From the NCBI RefSeq assembly GCF_002157735.2, contig NZ_AP018689.1, positions 806,001 to 870,000 of the forward strand: a DNA stretch of 64,000 nucleotides, given 5' to 3'. Under the pieces are notes generated by a model. That model was not told the DNA's origin and did no database searches. It saw only the letters and a list, made by a program, of their open reading frames with translations. Both the position numbers and the translations under genes were made by a program. Position 1 is the first letter of the stretch. Every line of letters starts with the position of its first letter. Positions 10,472-19,687 of the stretch are shown here, one piece after another. This DNA comes from Vibrio aphrogenes (GTDB lineage Bacteria > Pseudomonadota > Gammaproteobacteria > Enterobacterales > Vibrionaceae).

Positions 10472-11215
10472 ATGAAGTCACTTAAAATTTTGTTGTTAGC
10501 TGGTTTGGTTGGAGCTTCGTTTCAAGCAGCTGCAGATGTCAAGATAAACCTTAATCGAGATGTTCAACCTTTAGTCATTAATGGTGAAGAGCTAGGCTTT
10601 AGTTTAAGCGATAAAAGCGAGTTCATTTTAAAGGATGGTCAGAACCAATTGGTTCTTCAAGTCTCAAAATTAGTACAAAATCGTGGGGAATATGAGAAAT
10701 TTAATTCAGCGGCTATTGTTGTCACTTTTTCAGCTTCAAATGCTAGTTTGACGATATCGCCTGAAGGTAAGATTTTAACCACAGAAGATGCGAAGCAATA
10801 TAATAAAAACCCTAAGTTATTACTAGTTAATCAATCAAACAAAAGCATTGCAGCCCAGCAAGGAGTCTTAGTCCCGCTCAGTGGGTTGACTCGTGATTAT
10901 ACGAAAGAGCTTGCAGCTTATAATAAATCCAATAACATTATTGTTGCTGGTTCAACAGCAACTGCTGTTGCAGCAACGTCTGTGTCCTCTGACAAAGGGG
11001 CAAGTAAACCACAAGAAATGGTGGAATATTGGTATGGTGAAGCCTCTGATGTAGAGAAAGAAGCGTTCTCTAGTTGGGCTTTCCAAAATAGAAAGCAAGT
11101 TTCTAATGATTTAAAAACAACTGATAAACCAAGTGAAATGCTGGATTATTGGTATAAGAAAGCGTCTCCACAACAAAGAAGTGCCATTCTAAGTTGGTTA
11201 TTAACCGTTGAATAA
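10472..11215 (+). CDS. DUF2057 family (YccT-like) exported protein with a duplicated C-terminal motif
   Basis: A 247-residue protein with a signal peptide (residues 1-21, ending QAAA). It matches the DUF2057 family in the DVQPLVINGEELGF and DGQNQLVLQVSKLV segments. E. coli YccT/CsgI, of this family, restrains curli assembly in the periplasm; function here is unknown. The C-terminus carries two copies of a 25-residue module (179-203 and 219-243) with the pattern KPxEMxxYWYxxAS...SW. The gene follows the porin terminator by 20 bases and has its own terminator. Confidence 0.85.
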   Translation: MKSLKILLLAGLVGASFQAAADVKINLNRDVQPLVINGEELGFSLSDKSEFILKDGQNQLVLQVSKLVQNRGEYEKFNSAAIVVTFSASNASLTISPEGKILTTEDAKQYNKNPKLLLVNQSNKSIAAQQGVLVPLSGLTRDYTKELAAYNKSNNIIVAGSTATAVAATSVSSDKGASKPQEMVEYWYGEASDVEKEAFSSWAFQNRKQVSNDLKTTDKPSEMLDYWYKKASPQQRSAILSWLLTVE

Positions 11216-11256
11216 TATTGCCAACACTTCTCTTTAGTTGAATGAGTTATACTAAG

Positions 11257-11289
11257 CCGACCATCATGCATATTATGGTCGGTTTTTTT
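11257..11289 (+). terminator. Terminator of the DUF2057 gene
   Basis: CCGACCAT (11257-11264) pairs with ATGGTCGG (11275-11282), followed by seven T. It ends 14 bases before the cueR-like start. Confidence 0.88.
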
Positions 11290-11303
11290 ATGAGGTTATT
11301 TTG

Positions 11304-11702
11304 ATGAACATTAGTCAAGTTGCTAAAGTCACGGGGCTATCGGCGAAATCTATTCGTTTCTATGAAGATAAAGGCATTATTCAGCCCCCCATTCGCTTAG
11401 AAAATGGTTATCGGGACTATGCTGAGCGTCAAATTGAACAATTAAAAATTGTAGCGCGGGCGCGGGCTGTTGGCTTTAATTTAGATGAATGCAAAGCATT
11501 AGTTAGCTTAGCTTCGGATCCTTGTCGCAGTAGTTTTACTGTTAAAGAAACAGCCAAAGCAAAGTTAGCGGAAGTTGACAACAAGTTAGCGGAATTAACC
11601 TTAATTCGACAACAGTTGGTTGATTGGATTCAAGAGTGTCCAGGGGATGAAGGCCCTGAGTGCCCCATTATTAATGGTTTGACTGGGAATCAATCACACT
11701 GA
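11304..11702 (+). CDS. cueR: MerR-family copper-responsive regulator, CueR-like
   Basis: A 132-residue cytosolic regulator. The N-terminal winged helix (MNISQVAKVTGLSAKSIRFYEDKG) is MerR-type. A long dimerisation helix runs about 78-110, and the metal loop ECPGDEGPECPII has the two cysteines eight residues apart, as in CueR, which senses Cu(I)/Ag(I) and activates copA/cueO. I choose ATG 11304 over the TTG one codon earlier. No copper exporter gene is adjacent, so targets are elsewhere. HmrR is the same functional class. Confidence 0.88.
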   Translation: MNISQVAKVTGLSAKSIRFYEDKGIIQPPIRLENGYRDYAERQIEQLKIVARARAVGFNLDECKALVSLASDPCRSSFTVKETAKAKLAEVDNKLAELTLIRQQLVDWIQECPGDEGPECPIINGLTGNQSH

Positions 11703-11720
11703 GGCGTTTTTAATATGAGG

Positions 11721-11746
11721 AAAAAGGGAGCGTATGTGGCTCCCTT
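11721..11746 (-). terminator. Terminator of the cnoX-like gene
   Basis: Reading leftward, AGGGAGC and GCTCCCT (arms 11725-11731 and 11739-11745) form a perfect stem and are followed by a T run (A run at 11721-11725 on the plus strand). It is 11 bases beyond the stop codon. Confidence 0.8.
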
Positions 11747-11756
11747 GTCATCAGGC

Positions 11757-12611
11757 TTAATACAGTAAAGAATAAAGTTGGCGTCGATATTTTGAAGCAA
11801 GTGAATTGGTTTGTCCCAAGGCGGCTAAAATATCCATACAGACTTTTTTCACTTCACCTTCATGAGCATTAAGATCTTTTTTCAGCACGCTCATTAATAA
11901 TTGCAGTGCTTCATCATCTCGTGCAACTTGATGGTATTGAAGGGCTAGGTCACACAAACATATCAGATTATCAGGTTGCGCAGCCAGTTGAGTTTCAAGG
12001 GCTTGAATTTCTGGGCTATCTGCTGCTTGTTGGTGCAACTCGAGCTTAGCCACTAACCCTTTGTAATAATTATCTTGGTATTCAAGGGGTATATGCTCAA
12101 GCTGAGAGGCGGCCAGGTCGAACTGTTGAGTCTCCAAGTAGCAATCAGCGATAGCCAGTTTAATATCACCACGTGAGAGATAGCTTTCTGGTAAAGTTTG
12201 CAGTAACCCTAAAGCTTGTTGGTGTTGGTTGGCTTCCATCGCTTCTATGGCATGTTTAAGCGTTAAATCATCTTGGCTGGGTAAGTGTTTACTTAGCATT
12301 GCCGTAATTGAATTAATATCTTGTGGTCCCGCCATACCATCGACAGCTTGTCCATTGGAAAATAATGCGATAGTCGGAAGAGATTGAACCCCAAATTGAG
12401 CGGCTAAGTTAGGCTCTGCTTCACAGTTTAAAAAGGCGAGCAAAAAGGCACCTTGGTATTGATGAGCTAAAGTGGGTAACTCATTAATGATCGTTGTACT
12501 TTCTGCGACGGATGGTGCCCAAAAATGAATAAGAACGGGCAGCTGTTGAGAGCGCTCTATGGTTGAGCGAAAGTTTTGCTCATTAAGTTGAATGATGTTC
12601 TCTGGTTGCAT
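11757..12611 (-). CDS. cnoX: CnoX/YbbN-like co-chaperone: degenerate thioredoxin fold plus TPR repeats
   Basis: A 284-residue cytosolic protein. Residues 1-110 form a thioredoxin fold (VLIHFWAPS, then SLPTIALFSNG with the cis-Pro). Residues 115-280 are TPR-like helices. The usual CxxC is replaced by V-A-E-S after FWAPS, so it cannot act as a dithiol reductase. E. coli CnoX likewise has a degenerate site (SQHC); it protects unfolded proteins from aggregation and mixed-disulfide formation and hands them to GroEL or DnaK. Here even the last cysteine is missing. It is a single gene with its own terminator. Confidence 0.88.
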   Translation of the reverse strand: MQPENIIQLNEQNFRSTIERSQQLPVLIHFWAPSVAESTTIINELPTLAHQYQGAFLLAFLNCEAEPNLAAQFGVQSLPTIALFSNGQAVDGMAGPQDINSITAMLSKHLPSQDDLTLKHAIEAMEANQHQQALGLLQTLPESYLSRGDIKLAIADCYLETQQFDLAASQLEHIPLEYQDNYYKGLVAKLELHQQAADSPEIQALETQLAAQPDNLICLCDLALQYHQVARDDEALQLLMSVLKKDLNAHEGEVKKVCMDILAALGQTNSLASKYRRQLYSLLY

Positions 12612-12792
12612 CTCAATATCCTTGAATTGTGCAGATTATATTAGATGGTTTATAAATCACTGATGGACCTAAACATATCTATAACAATGAGGGTTTGTTC
12701 TACACTTTTCAAGCATCTGTGCTCATCATGAGGGACTTTCTTCACGATAATCGTATTGATGTGCCAAGGTAATTATATTTCCATGTAAGAAA

Positions 12793-12858
12793 TTAAGAAA
12801 TTAAGAAAAAAGCGACCACCAGGGTGATGCATAACCAATTTAGTCTATTGAGGGTCAT
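12793..12858 (-). CDS. Possible 21-residue hydrophobic small protein
   Basis: Leftward ATG at 12856-12858, with GGAG seven bases upstream, opens a 21-codon frame (MTLNRLNWLCITLVVAFFLI plus a final S) ending in TAA at 12793-12795. Residues 8-20 are strongly hydrophobic, suggesting one membrane segment after a short polar N-terminus. It lies alone in a 395-base spacer, 182 bases upstream of cnoX in the same direction. I do not recognise it. It could be a small membrane protein, a leader peptide for cnoX, or chance. The rest of the spacer (12612-12792 and 12859-13006) shows only AT-rich sequence and a short AATTAAGA direct repeat. Confidence 0.35.
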   Translation of the reverse strand: MTLNRLNWLCITLVVAFFLIS

Positions 12859-13006
12859 CCTACGGCTCCAAAATGAATATCCTCTAATTAATTAAGGATA
12901 TAGTGCCGCAATAATATTAAGCTTTCATGACATCGTATGATATTTATACACTTAATTTTGCCGTTGTTAAAAATATAACTGGCTGATTCTTATTGTTTCT
13001 TTTGGG

Positions 13007-13915
13007 TTATCGATGAAAGATTTGCTTTAATGCAGGCTCAAGATGTGAGTAAGTAAAAGTAAAGCCGAGCTCGGTTAAGCGCTTAGGCTTGGCTCGAACA
13101 CTTTCGAGGACTAATTGACAGGATTCACCCATCACAATATTCATAAGCCATTTGGGAGAAGCTAAGAAGGCTGGACGCTTTAATATTTTGGCAAAGCATT
13201 GTGTGAAAGTACTGTTAGTGACAGGGTGTGGTGCGCTTAAATTAAATACCCCTTTGGCTTGCTTGTGCTGAGTTAAGTACGCTATCGCGCGTGCGGCATC
13301 TTGTAGATGAATCCATGGAATATATTGTTCACCTGAGCCTATTTTAGCTCCCAACCCAAATTGAAAAGGGGGAAGCATTGCGGCGAGGGCACCACCTTGC
13401 GCACCTAATACGACACCAGTTCGTAGGAGGCAGACTCTGGTGTTATTACTTTGAGCTTGTAAGGCGATGTTTTCCCATTGCTGACAGACTCGATAGGGAA
13501 AGCCTTGCTCGGCCAATGTTGAGTTTTCGTAGACATGTTGATTCTTTTTGTCCCCATAGATGCCAACAGCGGAACCACTAATTAAGCAATGAGGAGGCGA
13601 TTGACTCTTTTTAATGAGTTCGACCAACTGTTGGGTGATCTCCCAGCGACTGGAACAAATCTTGTCTTTTTGGTGCGAGCTCCAACGTTTGTTGGCGATG
13701 GGCTCCCCTGCTAAGTTGATTACGGTATCAATATGATTAAGATCAGTTAAGTCTGATAATTTACTGATATAGTGAATATTTGAAAAGTCAGCATGCTTTA
13801 AGGCTTTTTTAGCCTGACTGATAGAACGGGTAAGAACCGTCAGTTGGTGGCCAGTGAAATGCTTGATCAGTTCACTACCAATGAAGCCCGTGCCTCCTGT
13901 GATTAAAATATGCAT
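13007..13915 (-). CDS. yfcH: TIGR01777-family epimerase / SDR protein (YfcH-like)
   Basis: A 302-residue NAD(P)-binding protein of the extended short-chain dehydrogenase type. It has the N-terminal MHILITGGTGFIGSEL dinucleotide motif and LINLAGEPI-type and SGSAVGIYGD segments. The C-terminal DUF1731 tail (RPAFLASPKWLM onward) is characteristic of YfcH, whose substrate is unknown. A good AAGGAG ribosome site precedes ATG 13915. It is divergent from yfcE; the two are close neighbours in E. coli as well. Confidence 0.92.
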   Translation of the reverse strand: MHILITGGTGFIGSELIKHFTGHQLTVLTRSISQAKKALKHADFSNIHYISKLSDLTDLNHIDTVINLAGEPIANKRWSSHQKDKICSSRWEITQQLVELIKKSQSPPHCLISGSAVGIYGDKKNQHVYENSTLAEQGFPYRVCQQWENIALQAQSNNTRVCLLRTGVVLGAQGGALAAMLPPFQFGLGAKIGSGEQYIPWIHLQDAARAIAYLTQHKQAKGVFNLSAPHPVTNSTFTQCFAKILKRPAFLASPKWLMNIVMGESCQLVLESVRAKPKRLTELGFTFTYSHLEPALKQIFHR

Positions 13916-14014
13916 ACGTTCTCCTTATCAATCGCCTTAATTATAGACTTTGGTTTTTGTTCTGCCGAGAGCGGATGACGGTTCTCGTTTTTACACCAAT
14001 GAAATGAGTTTGAT

Positions 14015-14581
14015 ATGAAACTATTTTTTATTTCTGATTTACATGGTTGTTTGAAATCAACCCAACAAGCCCTGAATGCTTTTGAGCGATCTGGAGCGGA
14101 GCATTTGATCTTACTAGGGGATATTTTAAACCATGGTCCAAGAAATCCAGTGCCAGATAATTATAACCCCGCTGAAGTGGCCAACCTTTTAAATCAGTAC
14201 AAACATTGTATCAGTGCGGTACGCGGTAATTGTGATAGTGAAGTCGATCAAATGTTATTGGAATTTCCGATGCTTATGGATTCGATGTTAGTACTATTAG
14301 AATCTGGGCAAAAAATGTTTTTAACTCATGGGCATTTATATCACGCGAGTCGCCTTCCGTTATTAAACCCAGGGGATATTTTATGTCACGGACATACGCA
14401 TATCCCACAAGCCAGTTGGCATGATAAACAATTTATTTTTAACCCGGGTTCTATCACGTTTCCTAAAAATGGCTTAAAAGCGAGTTATGGCCTGTATCAA
14501 GATGGCGTGTTTAGTGTGCTGCTTTTAGAAGACGATACGCTGTATACTCAAGGTTCTCTATTGGTAGGCGATATCTCTTAA
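14015..14581 (+). CDS. yfcE: Metallophosphodiesterase YfcE
   Basis: A 188-residue cytosolic phosphodiesterase of the calcineurin-like fold. All metal motifs are visible: SDLHG (8-12), LLGDILNHG, RGNCDSE, LTHGH and CHGHTHIP. Family members hydrolyse model phosphodiesters with Mn2+; the natural substrate is unsettled. Length matches E. coli YfcE (about 184). It diverges from yfcH with a 99-base spacer and is followed by a short tandem repeat. Confidence 0.94.
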   Translation: MKLFFISDLHGCLKSTQQALNAFERSGAEHLILLGDILNHGPRNPVPDNYNPAEVANLLNQYKHCISAVRGNCDSEVDQMLLEFPMLMDSMLVLLESGQKMFLTHGHLYHASRLPLLNPGDILCHGHTHIPQASWHDKQFIFNPGSITFPKNGLKASYGLYQDGVFSVLLLEDDTLYTQGSLLVGDIS

Positions 14582-14625
14582 ATAGAGGCTAACTTTTAAA
14601 TAGAAGCCAACTCTTATAATAAGAG
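14580..14625. repeat. Two 18-bp tandem repeats plus palindrome after yfcE
   Basis: An 18-base unit beginning AAATAGAGGCTAAC (14580-14597) is repeated with three changes at 14598-14615, starting at the last base of the yfcE stop. It overlaps the palindrome CTCTTAT-a-ATAAGAG (14611-14625), which may serve as a weak terminator for the convergent genes. Confidence 0.6.
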
Positions 14626-14634
14626 CGTCTAACA

Positions 14635-14910
14635 CTAATGAGTATCGACATGACCTAGAGATCTTTCTGGGTCAATAATATCTCGGACTCTTTGTTTGAG
14701 TACTTTTGCTTCTGGAAAGCCATTATCGACTTTTCTATCCCAGATAACCTGACTATTACAATGAATTTCAAATCGCCCTCCAGTGTCAGGATGTAGGGCG
14801 ATAAAATCAACATCTTCACTAAACGTGTGTAAGAGTTCCTGGCTTAACCAATTGGCTCTCAGCATCCAATTACATTGGCGACAATAATAAATGTGGATCT
14901 CGGCTTTCAT
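14635..14910 (-). CDS. SelT/SelW/SelH family thioredoxin-fold protein (cysteine form)
   Basis: A 91-residue Rdx-family protein. It begins with a beta strand and a CRQC redox motif (YYCRQCNWMLRANWL) and continues with PDTGGRFEI and a conserved W-D-R-K segment. Bacterial Rdx proteins carry CxxC or CxxU; here both positions are Cys, so no selenocysteine is needed. Physiological role is unknown. I take ATG 14910 (MKAEIHIYY) as start because the family begins close to the first strand. An in-frame ATG at 14964 would add 18 polar residues and cannot be excluded. Confidence 0.82.
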   Translation of the reverse strand: MKAEIHIYYCRQCNWMLRANWLSQELLHTFSEDVDFIALHPDTGGRFEIHCNSQVIWDRKVDNGFPEAKVLKQRVRDIIDPERSLGHVDTH

Positions 14911-15053
14911 TTTATCGGTTCTCTTATCATCATGGGGAACGTTGTGAATACCAACCTTACTCATTACCAGATCATCTCATTAGTCTGATTGGTATAAGGG
15001 ATAACGGTAAAACATGGAGCCTTTCTAGAGTCGCAATTATATTGAGAGCCACT

Positions 15054-15085
15054 AAAAAAGGGGGGGGGGTACACATTGAGCCCCC
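15054..15085 (-). terminator. Terminator of toxRS containing a G10 homopolymer
   Basis: Reading leftward, GGGGG (complement of 15081-15085) pairs with part of a C10 run (complement of 15060-15069), followed by six T. It is 42 bases past the toxS stop. The stem can shift register because the run is longer than its partner. Confidence 0.7.
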
Positions 15086-15126
15086 ATGTCCACACGATAC
15101 TTACATTTTTCTTGTAATATGCCAGC

Positions 15127-15636
15127 TTAATCTAATTCATAAAGCAGGGTTGAGCCATGCCCTAAGCTTGTCAGCAGCAAGGTTCGATCATCAATGACAT
15201 CGATTTTACGGCTTTGTTGAGAGCTGATTTTAAATAGATTTTTCAAAGTATCTGCGTGCTCAGCAGAGATTTGCGTGATCGGTTTAGTCGAAATATCTTT
15301 AAACTCACTCGGTACGACAATCAGGTAATTATCACTTAAATCCCATTGGCCGGCTTCAGCAATGGTGATCTCGACAGGCTCTTTGATATTTTGGCTTGAA
15401 AATACTAACGTCGAGTTTTTCAAATAAGTATGGTTTGGTAAATATTTTACCGTTGAAGTTATCACGGCTTTATCTAAAGAAGAGGCACTATGCTCCCAGA
15501 GGCTCATGTAAGCAATCGTGGTGGAGTGCCATTCTTGAGAGAGCAATTTTTGCTTAATCTTTCCATCCCCATTCCAATATAAGAAGGAGCCGATAATGGC
15601 AGCAATGAATATGGCAATAGATACTGTTTTTTTCAT
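15127..15636 (-). CDS. toxS: Transmembrane regulatory protein ToxS
   Basis: A 169-residue inner-membrane protein with an N-terminal membrane segment (about residues 5-22) and a periplasmic domain that stabilises the ToxR periplasmic domain and, with it, binds bile components. The SLWEHSASSLDKA and GQWDLSDNYL segments are ToxS-like. I start at ATG 15636, with AGAGGTG four bases upstream, leaving eight bases after the toxR stop. An upstream in-frame start at 15654 would overlap toxR. Its location directly downstream of toxR confirms the call. Confidence 0.93.
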   Translation of the reverse strand: MKKTVSIAIFIAAIIGSFLYWNGDGKIKQKLLSQEWHSTTIAYMSLWEHSASSLDKAVITSTVKYLPNHTYLKNSTLVFSSQNIKEPVEITIAEAGQWDLSDNYLIVVPSEFKDISTKPITQISAEHADTLKNLFKISSQQSRKIDVIDDRTLLLTSLGHGSTLLYELD

Positions 15637-15644
15637 AGTCACCT

Positions 15645-16511
15645 CTATTGACACAGTAAATTGAAGTCGGTTTGGTTTCTAAATAACACGATGGTTTTAT
15701 TTTCTTCCGAATGGGCGACATCGTGAATGAAATTTAGCGCAATATCGTCATTACTTCCGCCAGTGGTAACTACTTTAGTCAAAGGTGTCGAGGTGTCTTT
15801 TTGGTAACTTTTAGTACACTTTTTAATGATAGGTAACCAATTATCAATTTCTGCTTGGTTGGAAAGGAGCATCAGGGGCACATTATCTAACATAGCCACT
15901 TGAACAAGATCTTCCGACTTTGGAGTGCTGGCTATCCATGCGGTTAACGGTACCGCCAAAGATAAGGCCCAAACGCATTTAATCCATAATGGCGTTTTGG
16001 TTTTTTCTGGTTTTACTCCTACAGGTTGATGAGCATGAGGAGCAGAAGATGTTGTTATTTCAATAGGTTGATGTATCGCCGGTTCTTGAATATCAGCAAC
16101 AGTAGTCATTATCTCTGCCTCATTGAGAGCGGCGGAGATGTCTTCATTTTGTTTTTGTGAGGTTGCTGGTTCAACTTCAGAGATCAGTTGATAGCCGCGC
16201 TTAGGAACGGTTTTTATAAATTGTGGTGATTTTGTAGAATCTTGTAGCATCTTACGCAGCGTAGAGATGGCTTGAGTTAGGCTTGAATCGTCGACCTGAA
16301 ATCCTTGGTCACGCCAGACATACTCATGCAATTGATCCCGACTCACCACTTGATTTGGGTTGTCAATTAAAATCATAAGTATACGGCTTTCGTTACTTCC
16401 TAAACGTACGATACTATCTTCATCATTATCATTGAGATCAGTAAGCGTATTGCTATAAGGATCGAAGATGAACTTTTGGGCAAGAATATATTTAGTGCCT
16501 ATATTAGTCAT
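15645..16511 (-). CDS. toxR: Transmembrane transcriptional regulator ToxR
   Basis: A 288-residue bitopic regulator. An OmpR-type winged helix occupies residues 15-112 (SRDQLHEYVWRDQG, SLTQAISTLRKMLQD, KTVPKRGYQLI). A variable linker follows to about 172, then a membrane segment at 174-194 and a periplasmic domain with two cysteines (C232, C287) placed to form the known disulfide. ToxR controls porin genes and, in pathogens, virulence, in response to bile and membrane stress. It is transcribed with toxS and diverges from htpG, the classic Vibrio order. The porin at 9301 is a plausible target, by inference only. Confidence 0.96.
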   Translation of the reverse strand: MTNIGTKYILAQKFIFDPYSNTLTDLNDNDEDSIVRLGSNESRILMILIDNPNQVVSRDQLHEYVWRDQGFQVDDSSLTQAISTLRKMLQDSTKSPQFIKTVPKRGYQLISEVEPATSQKQNEDISAALNEAEIMTTVADIQEPAIHQPIEITTSSAPHAHQPVGVKPEKTKTPLWIKCVWALSLAVPLTAWIASTPKSEDLVQVAMLDNVPLMLLSNQAEIDNWLPIIKKCTKSYQKDTSTPLTKVVTTGGSNDDIALNFIHDVAHSEENKTIVLFRNQTDFNLLCQ

Positions 16512-16650
16512 TTAGGTGTTCTCAGTAGCAAAAAGGTTGATTTTACTCTTTCGATGGGATGTAAATTATCGAAATTTAGATTTTATGATGTTTTTCGCCT
16601 TCATGATAATCAAAATTGATAAGAAAAACACGAATTTGATGATTTTTTAC

Positions 16651-16679
16651 CTTGAATTTATATTCCTCCGCCCAAATTT
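16651..16679 (+). promoter_or_regulatory. Heat-shock (sigma-32) promoter of htpG
   Basis: CTTGAA (16651-16656), a 14-base spacer, then CCCAAATTT (16671-16679) closely match the RpoH consensus CTTGAA-N13-17-CCCCATnT. It lies 54 bases before the htpG ATG, as expected for a heat-shock gene. Confidence 0.85.
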
Positions 16680-16732
16680 CATAAATACGATTTTGATTAA
16701 CACCTATACGAGCAACACAAAGTGGAGTTCTC

Positions 16733-18658
16733 ATGAGCGATACAATGACAAATAATAAAGAAACCCGTGGATTTCAATCTGAAGTAAAACAATTGTTACA
16801 TTTGATGATCCACTCTTTGTATTCCAACAAAGAAATCTTCTTACGTGAGTTAATTTCAAACGCATCGGATGCCGCAGATAAGTTGCGCTTTCAGGCTTTA
16901 TCCAATCCAGATTTATATCAAGGTGATGCTGATCTTGGGGTAAAGCTGTCTTTTAATAAAGAGACCAATACGTTAACTATTTCAGATAATGGTATTGGTA
17001 TGTCTCGTGACGATGTGATTGAGCATTTAGGTACCATTGCAAAATCAGGTACAGCTGAGTTTTTCTCTAAATTATCAGAAGATCAAAGTAAAGATTCACA
17101 GTTGATTGGTCAATTTGGAGTCGGTTTTTATTCGGCCTTTATCGTGGCTGATGCGGTGACTGTCCGTACTCGCGCAGCCGGTGTTGCGGCAGATAAAGCC
17201 GTGCAATGGCATTCTGCCGGTGAAGGTGATTACACCATTGAAGACATTACCAAAGAAACGCGCGGTACTGACATCGTCTTACATATGCGTGAAGAAGGAA
17301 AAGAGTTCTTATCTGAGTATCGACTACGTGATGTGATCAGTAAATATTCTGATCATATTGGTATTCCTGTTTCGATTTGGGTAGAAAAAGACGTTGAGAC
17401 GGGCGAAGAAAACGAAGATGGTACTAAAGTCACCAAAAAAGAGTCGTCTTGGGAGCAGATCAATAAAGCACAGGCATTATGGACTCGCACTAAATCTGAC
17501 GTTACAGATGAAGAATACATTGAGTTCTATAAGCATGTATCACACGATTTCGCCGATCCTTTAACTTGGAGCCATAACAAAGTTGAAGGTAAAAATGATT
17601 ACACCAGTTTATTATATATCCCGTCTAAAGCACCATGGGATATGATGAATCGTGATCATCAAGCAGGCTTAAAACTGTATGTGCAACGTGTCTTTATTAT
17701 GGATGATGCTGAGCAGTTTATGCCTTCTTACCTACGTTTTGTTAAAGGCTTGATTGATTCAAATGATCTACCACTGAACGTATCACGTGAAATTTTACAA
17801 GATAACAAGATCACGCAATCGCTACGCAATGCTTGTACTAAGCGGGTGCTAGGTATGCTTGAAAAATTAGCTAACCGTGATGAAGAAAAATATCAATCAT
17901 TCTGGAAAGAGTTTGGTTTGGTACTAAAAGAAGGCCCAGCGGAAGATTTCTCTAACAAAGAAAAAATTGCCGGTTTGATGCGTTTTGCATCGACACATGT
18001 TGAGAGTGCCGAGCAAACCGTTTCTCTTGCCTCTTACGTTGAGCGCATGAAAGAAGGCCAAGATAAGATCTACTACTTAACGGCCGATAGTTATGCTGCG
18101 GCGAAAAACAGCCCACACCTTGAGCAGTTTAAATCAAAAGGCTTAGAAGTAATTTTAATGTTTGACCGTATCGATGAGTGGTTGATGAACTACTTAACAG
18201 AATTTGACGGCAAACAGTTCCAAGCAATTACTAAAGCCGGTCTTGATTTATCTACATTCGAAGATGAAGCTGAAAAAGAGCAGCAAAAAGAAACGGAAGA
18301 GCAGTTTAAGTCGGTTATTGAACGTACCAAAACTTACCTAGGCGACCGTGTTAAAGAAGTTCGTACGACCTTCAAGCTTGCTAATACTCCAGCCGTTGTG
18401 GTCACTGATGACTACGAAATTGGTACTCAAATGGCGAAGTTACTTGCTGCAGCAGGTCAAGATGTCCCTGAAGTGAAGTACATTTTTGAAATTAACCCAA
18501 ATCATGCATTAGTGAAACGTATGGCCGATGAAACCGACGAAGAAGCATTCGGACGTTGGGTGGAAGTACTGTTAGGTCAAGCGATGTTGGCTGAACGTGG
18601 GGCAATGGAAGACCCAAGTCACTTTGTGGGCGCAATCAACGCACTATTGACTCATTAA
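16733..18658 (+). CDS. htpG: Molecular chaperone HtpG (Hsp90)
   Basis: A 641-residue cytosolic ATP-dependent chaperone. N-terminal GHKL ATPase motifs are intact: [23 protein letters not shown] and GQFGVGFYS. The middle and C-terminal dimerisation domains complete the normal length. Start ATG 16733 has GGAG six bases upstream and gives [18 protein letters not shown], matching Vibrio HtpG. It has a sigma-32 promoter and is divergent from toxR. Confidence 0.98.
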   Translation: MSDTMTNNKETRGFQSEVKQLLHLMIHSLYSNKEIFLRELISNASDAADKLRFQALSNPDLYQGDADLGVKLSFNKETNTLTISDNGIGMSRDDVIEHLGTIAKSGTAEFFSKLSEDQSKDSQLIGQFGVGFYSAFIVADAVTVRTRAAGVAADKAVQWHSAGEGDYTIEDITKETRGTDIVLHMREEGKEFLSEYRLRDVISKYSDHIGIPVSIWVEKDVETGEENEDGTKVTKKESSWEQINKAQALWTRTKSDVTDEEYIEFYKHVSHDFADPLTWSHNKVEGKNDYTSLLYIPSKAPWDMMNRDHQAGLKLYVQRVFIMDDAEQFMPSYLRFVKGLIDSNDLPLNVSREILQDNKITQSLRNACTKRVLGMLEKLANRDEEKYQSFWKEFGLVLKEGPAEDFSNKEKIAGLMRFASTHVESAEQTVSLASYVERMKEGQDKIYYLTADSYAAAKNSPHLEQFKSKGLEVILMFDRIDEWLMNYLTEFDGKQFQAITKAGLDLSTFEDEAEKEQQKETEEQFKSVIERTKTYLGDRVKEVRTTFKLANTPAVVVTDDYEIGTQMAKLLAAAGQDVPEVKYIFEINPNHALVKRMADETDEEAFGRWVEVLLGQAMLAERGAMEDPSHFVGAINALLTH

Positions 18659-18748
18659 TATTTAACAGTAATACATTGAAAGATGAGTTATGGGTAAAAA
18701 TGTCGCTGACTAAAAGAGAAGTCACAGACCAATCATAACTAAAAATGA

Positions 18749-18786
18749 ACTAAGGTCGGAATTTGTGGTAAAATCCCGGCCTTAGT
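18749..18786 (+). terminator. Long hairpin, terminator of htpG
   Basis: ACTAAGGTCGGAATTT (18749-18764) pairs with AAATCCCGGCCTTAGT (18771-18786), one G-T pair and one mismatch in 16, around a 6-base loop. It is followed by a T-containing tract, 91 bases after htpG and 124 before adk. Confidence 0.7.
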
Positions 18787-18829
18787 TTGTAATTTGTCGT
18801 TAATCTTTTTGATAACAAAGAGATACTGA

Positions 18830-19558
<729 letters not shown>

Positions 19559-19637
19559 TGGTTATATTCATCGTTATTTTGTCTATTGATTTGATAGGTA
19601 AAAGAGTCGATGTATAGAAAGATTATTTGATATATTA

Positions 19638-19662
19638 AGCGACCTTAGTGTCGCTTTTTTTA
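19638..19662 (+). terminator. Terminator of adk
   Basis: AGCGAC (19638-19643) and GTCGCT (19650-19655) form a perfect stem around CTTAGT, followed by seven T. Confidence 0.85.
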
Positions 19663-19687
19663 TAGCTATTAATGATGAGAGGTGAAG

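Noticed and set aside
14965..15053. Search for a selenocysteine-insertion element near the SelW-like gene
   Set aside because: The protein has CxxC with two cysteines and no in-frame TGA, so no such element is needed and none was seen.
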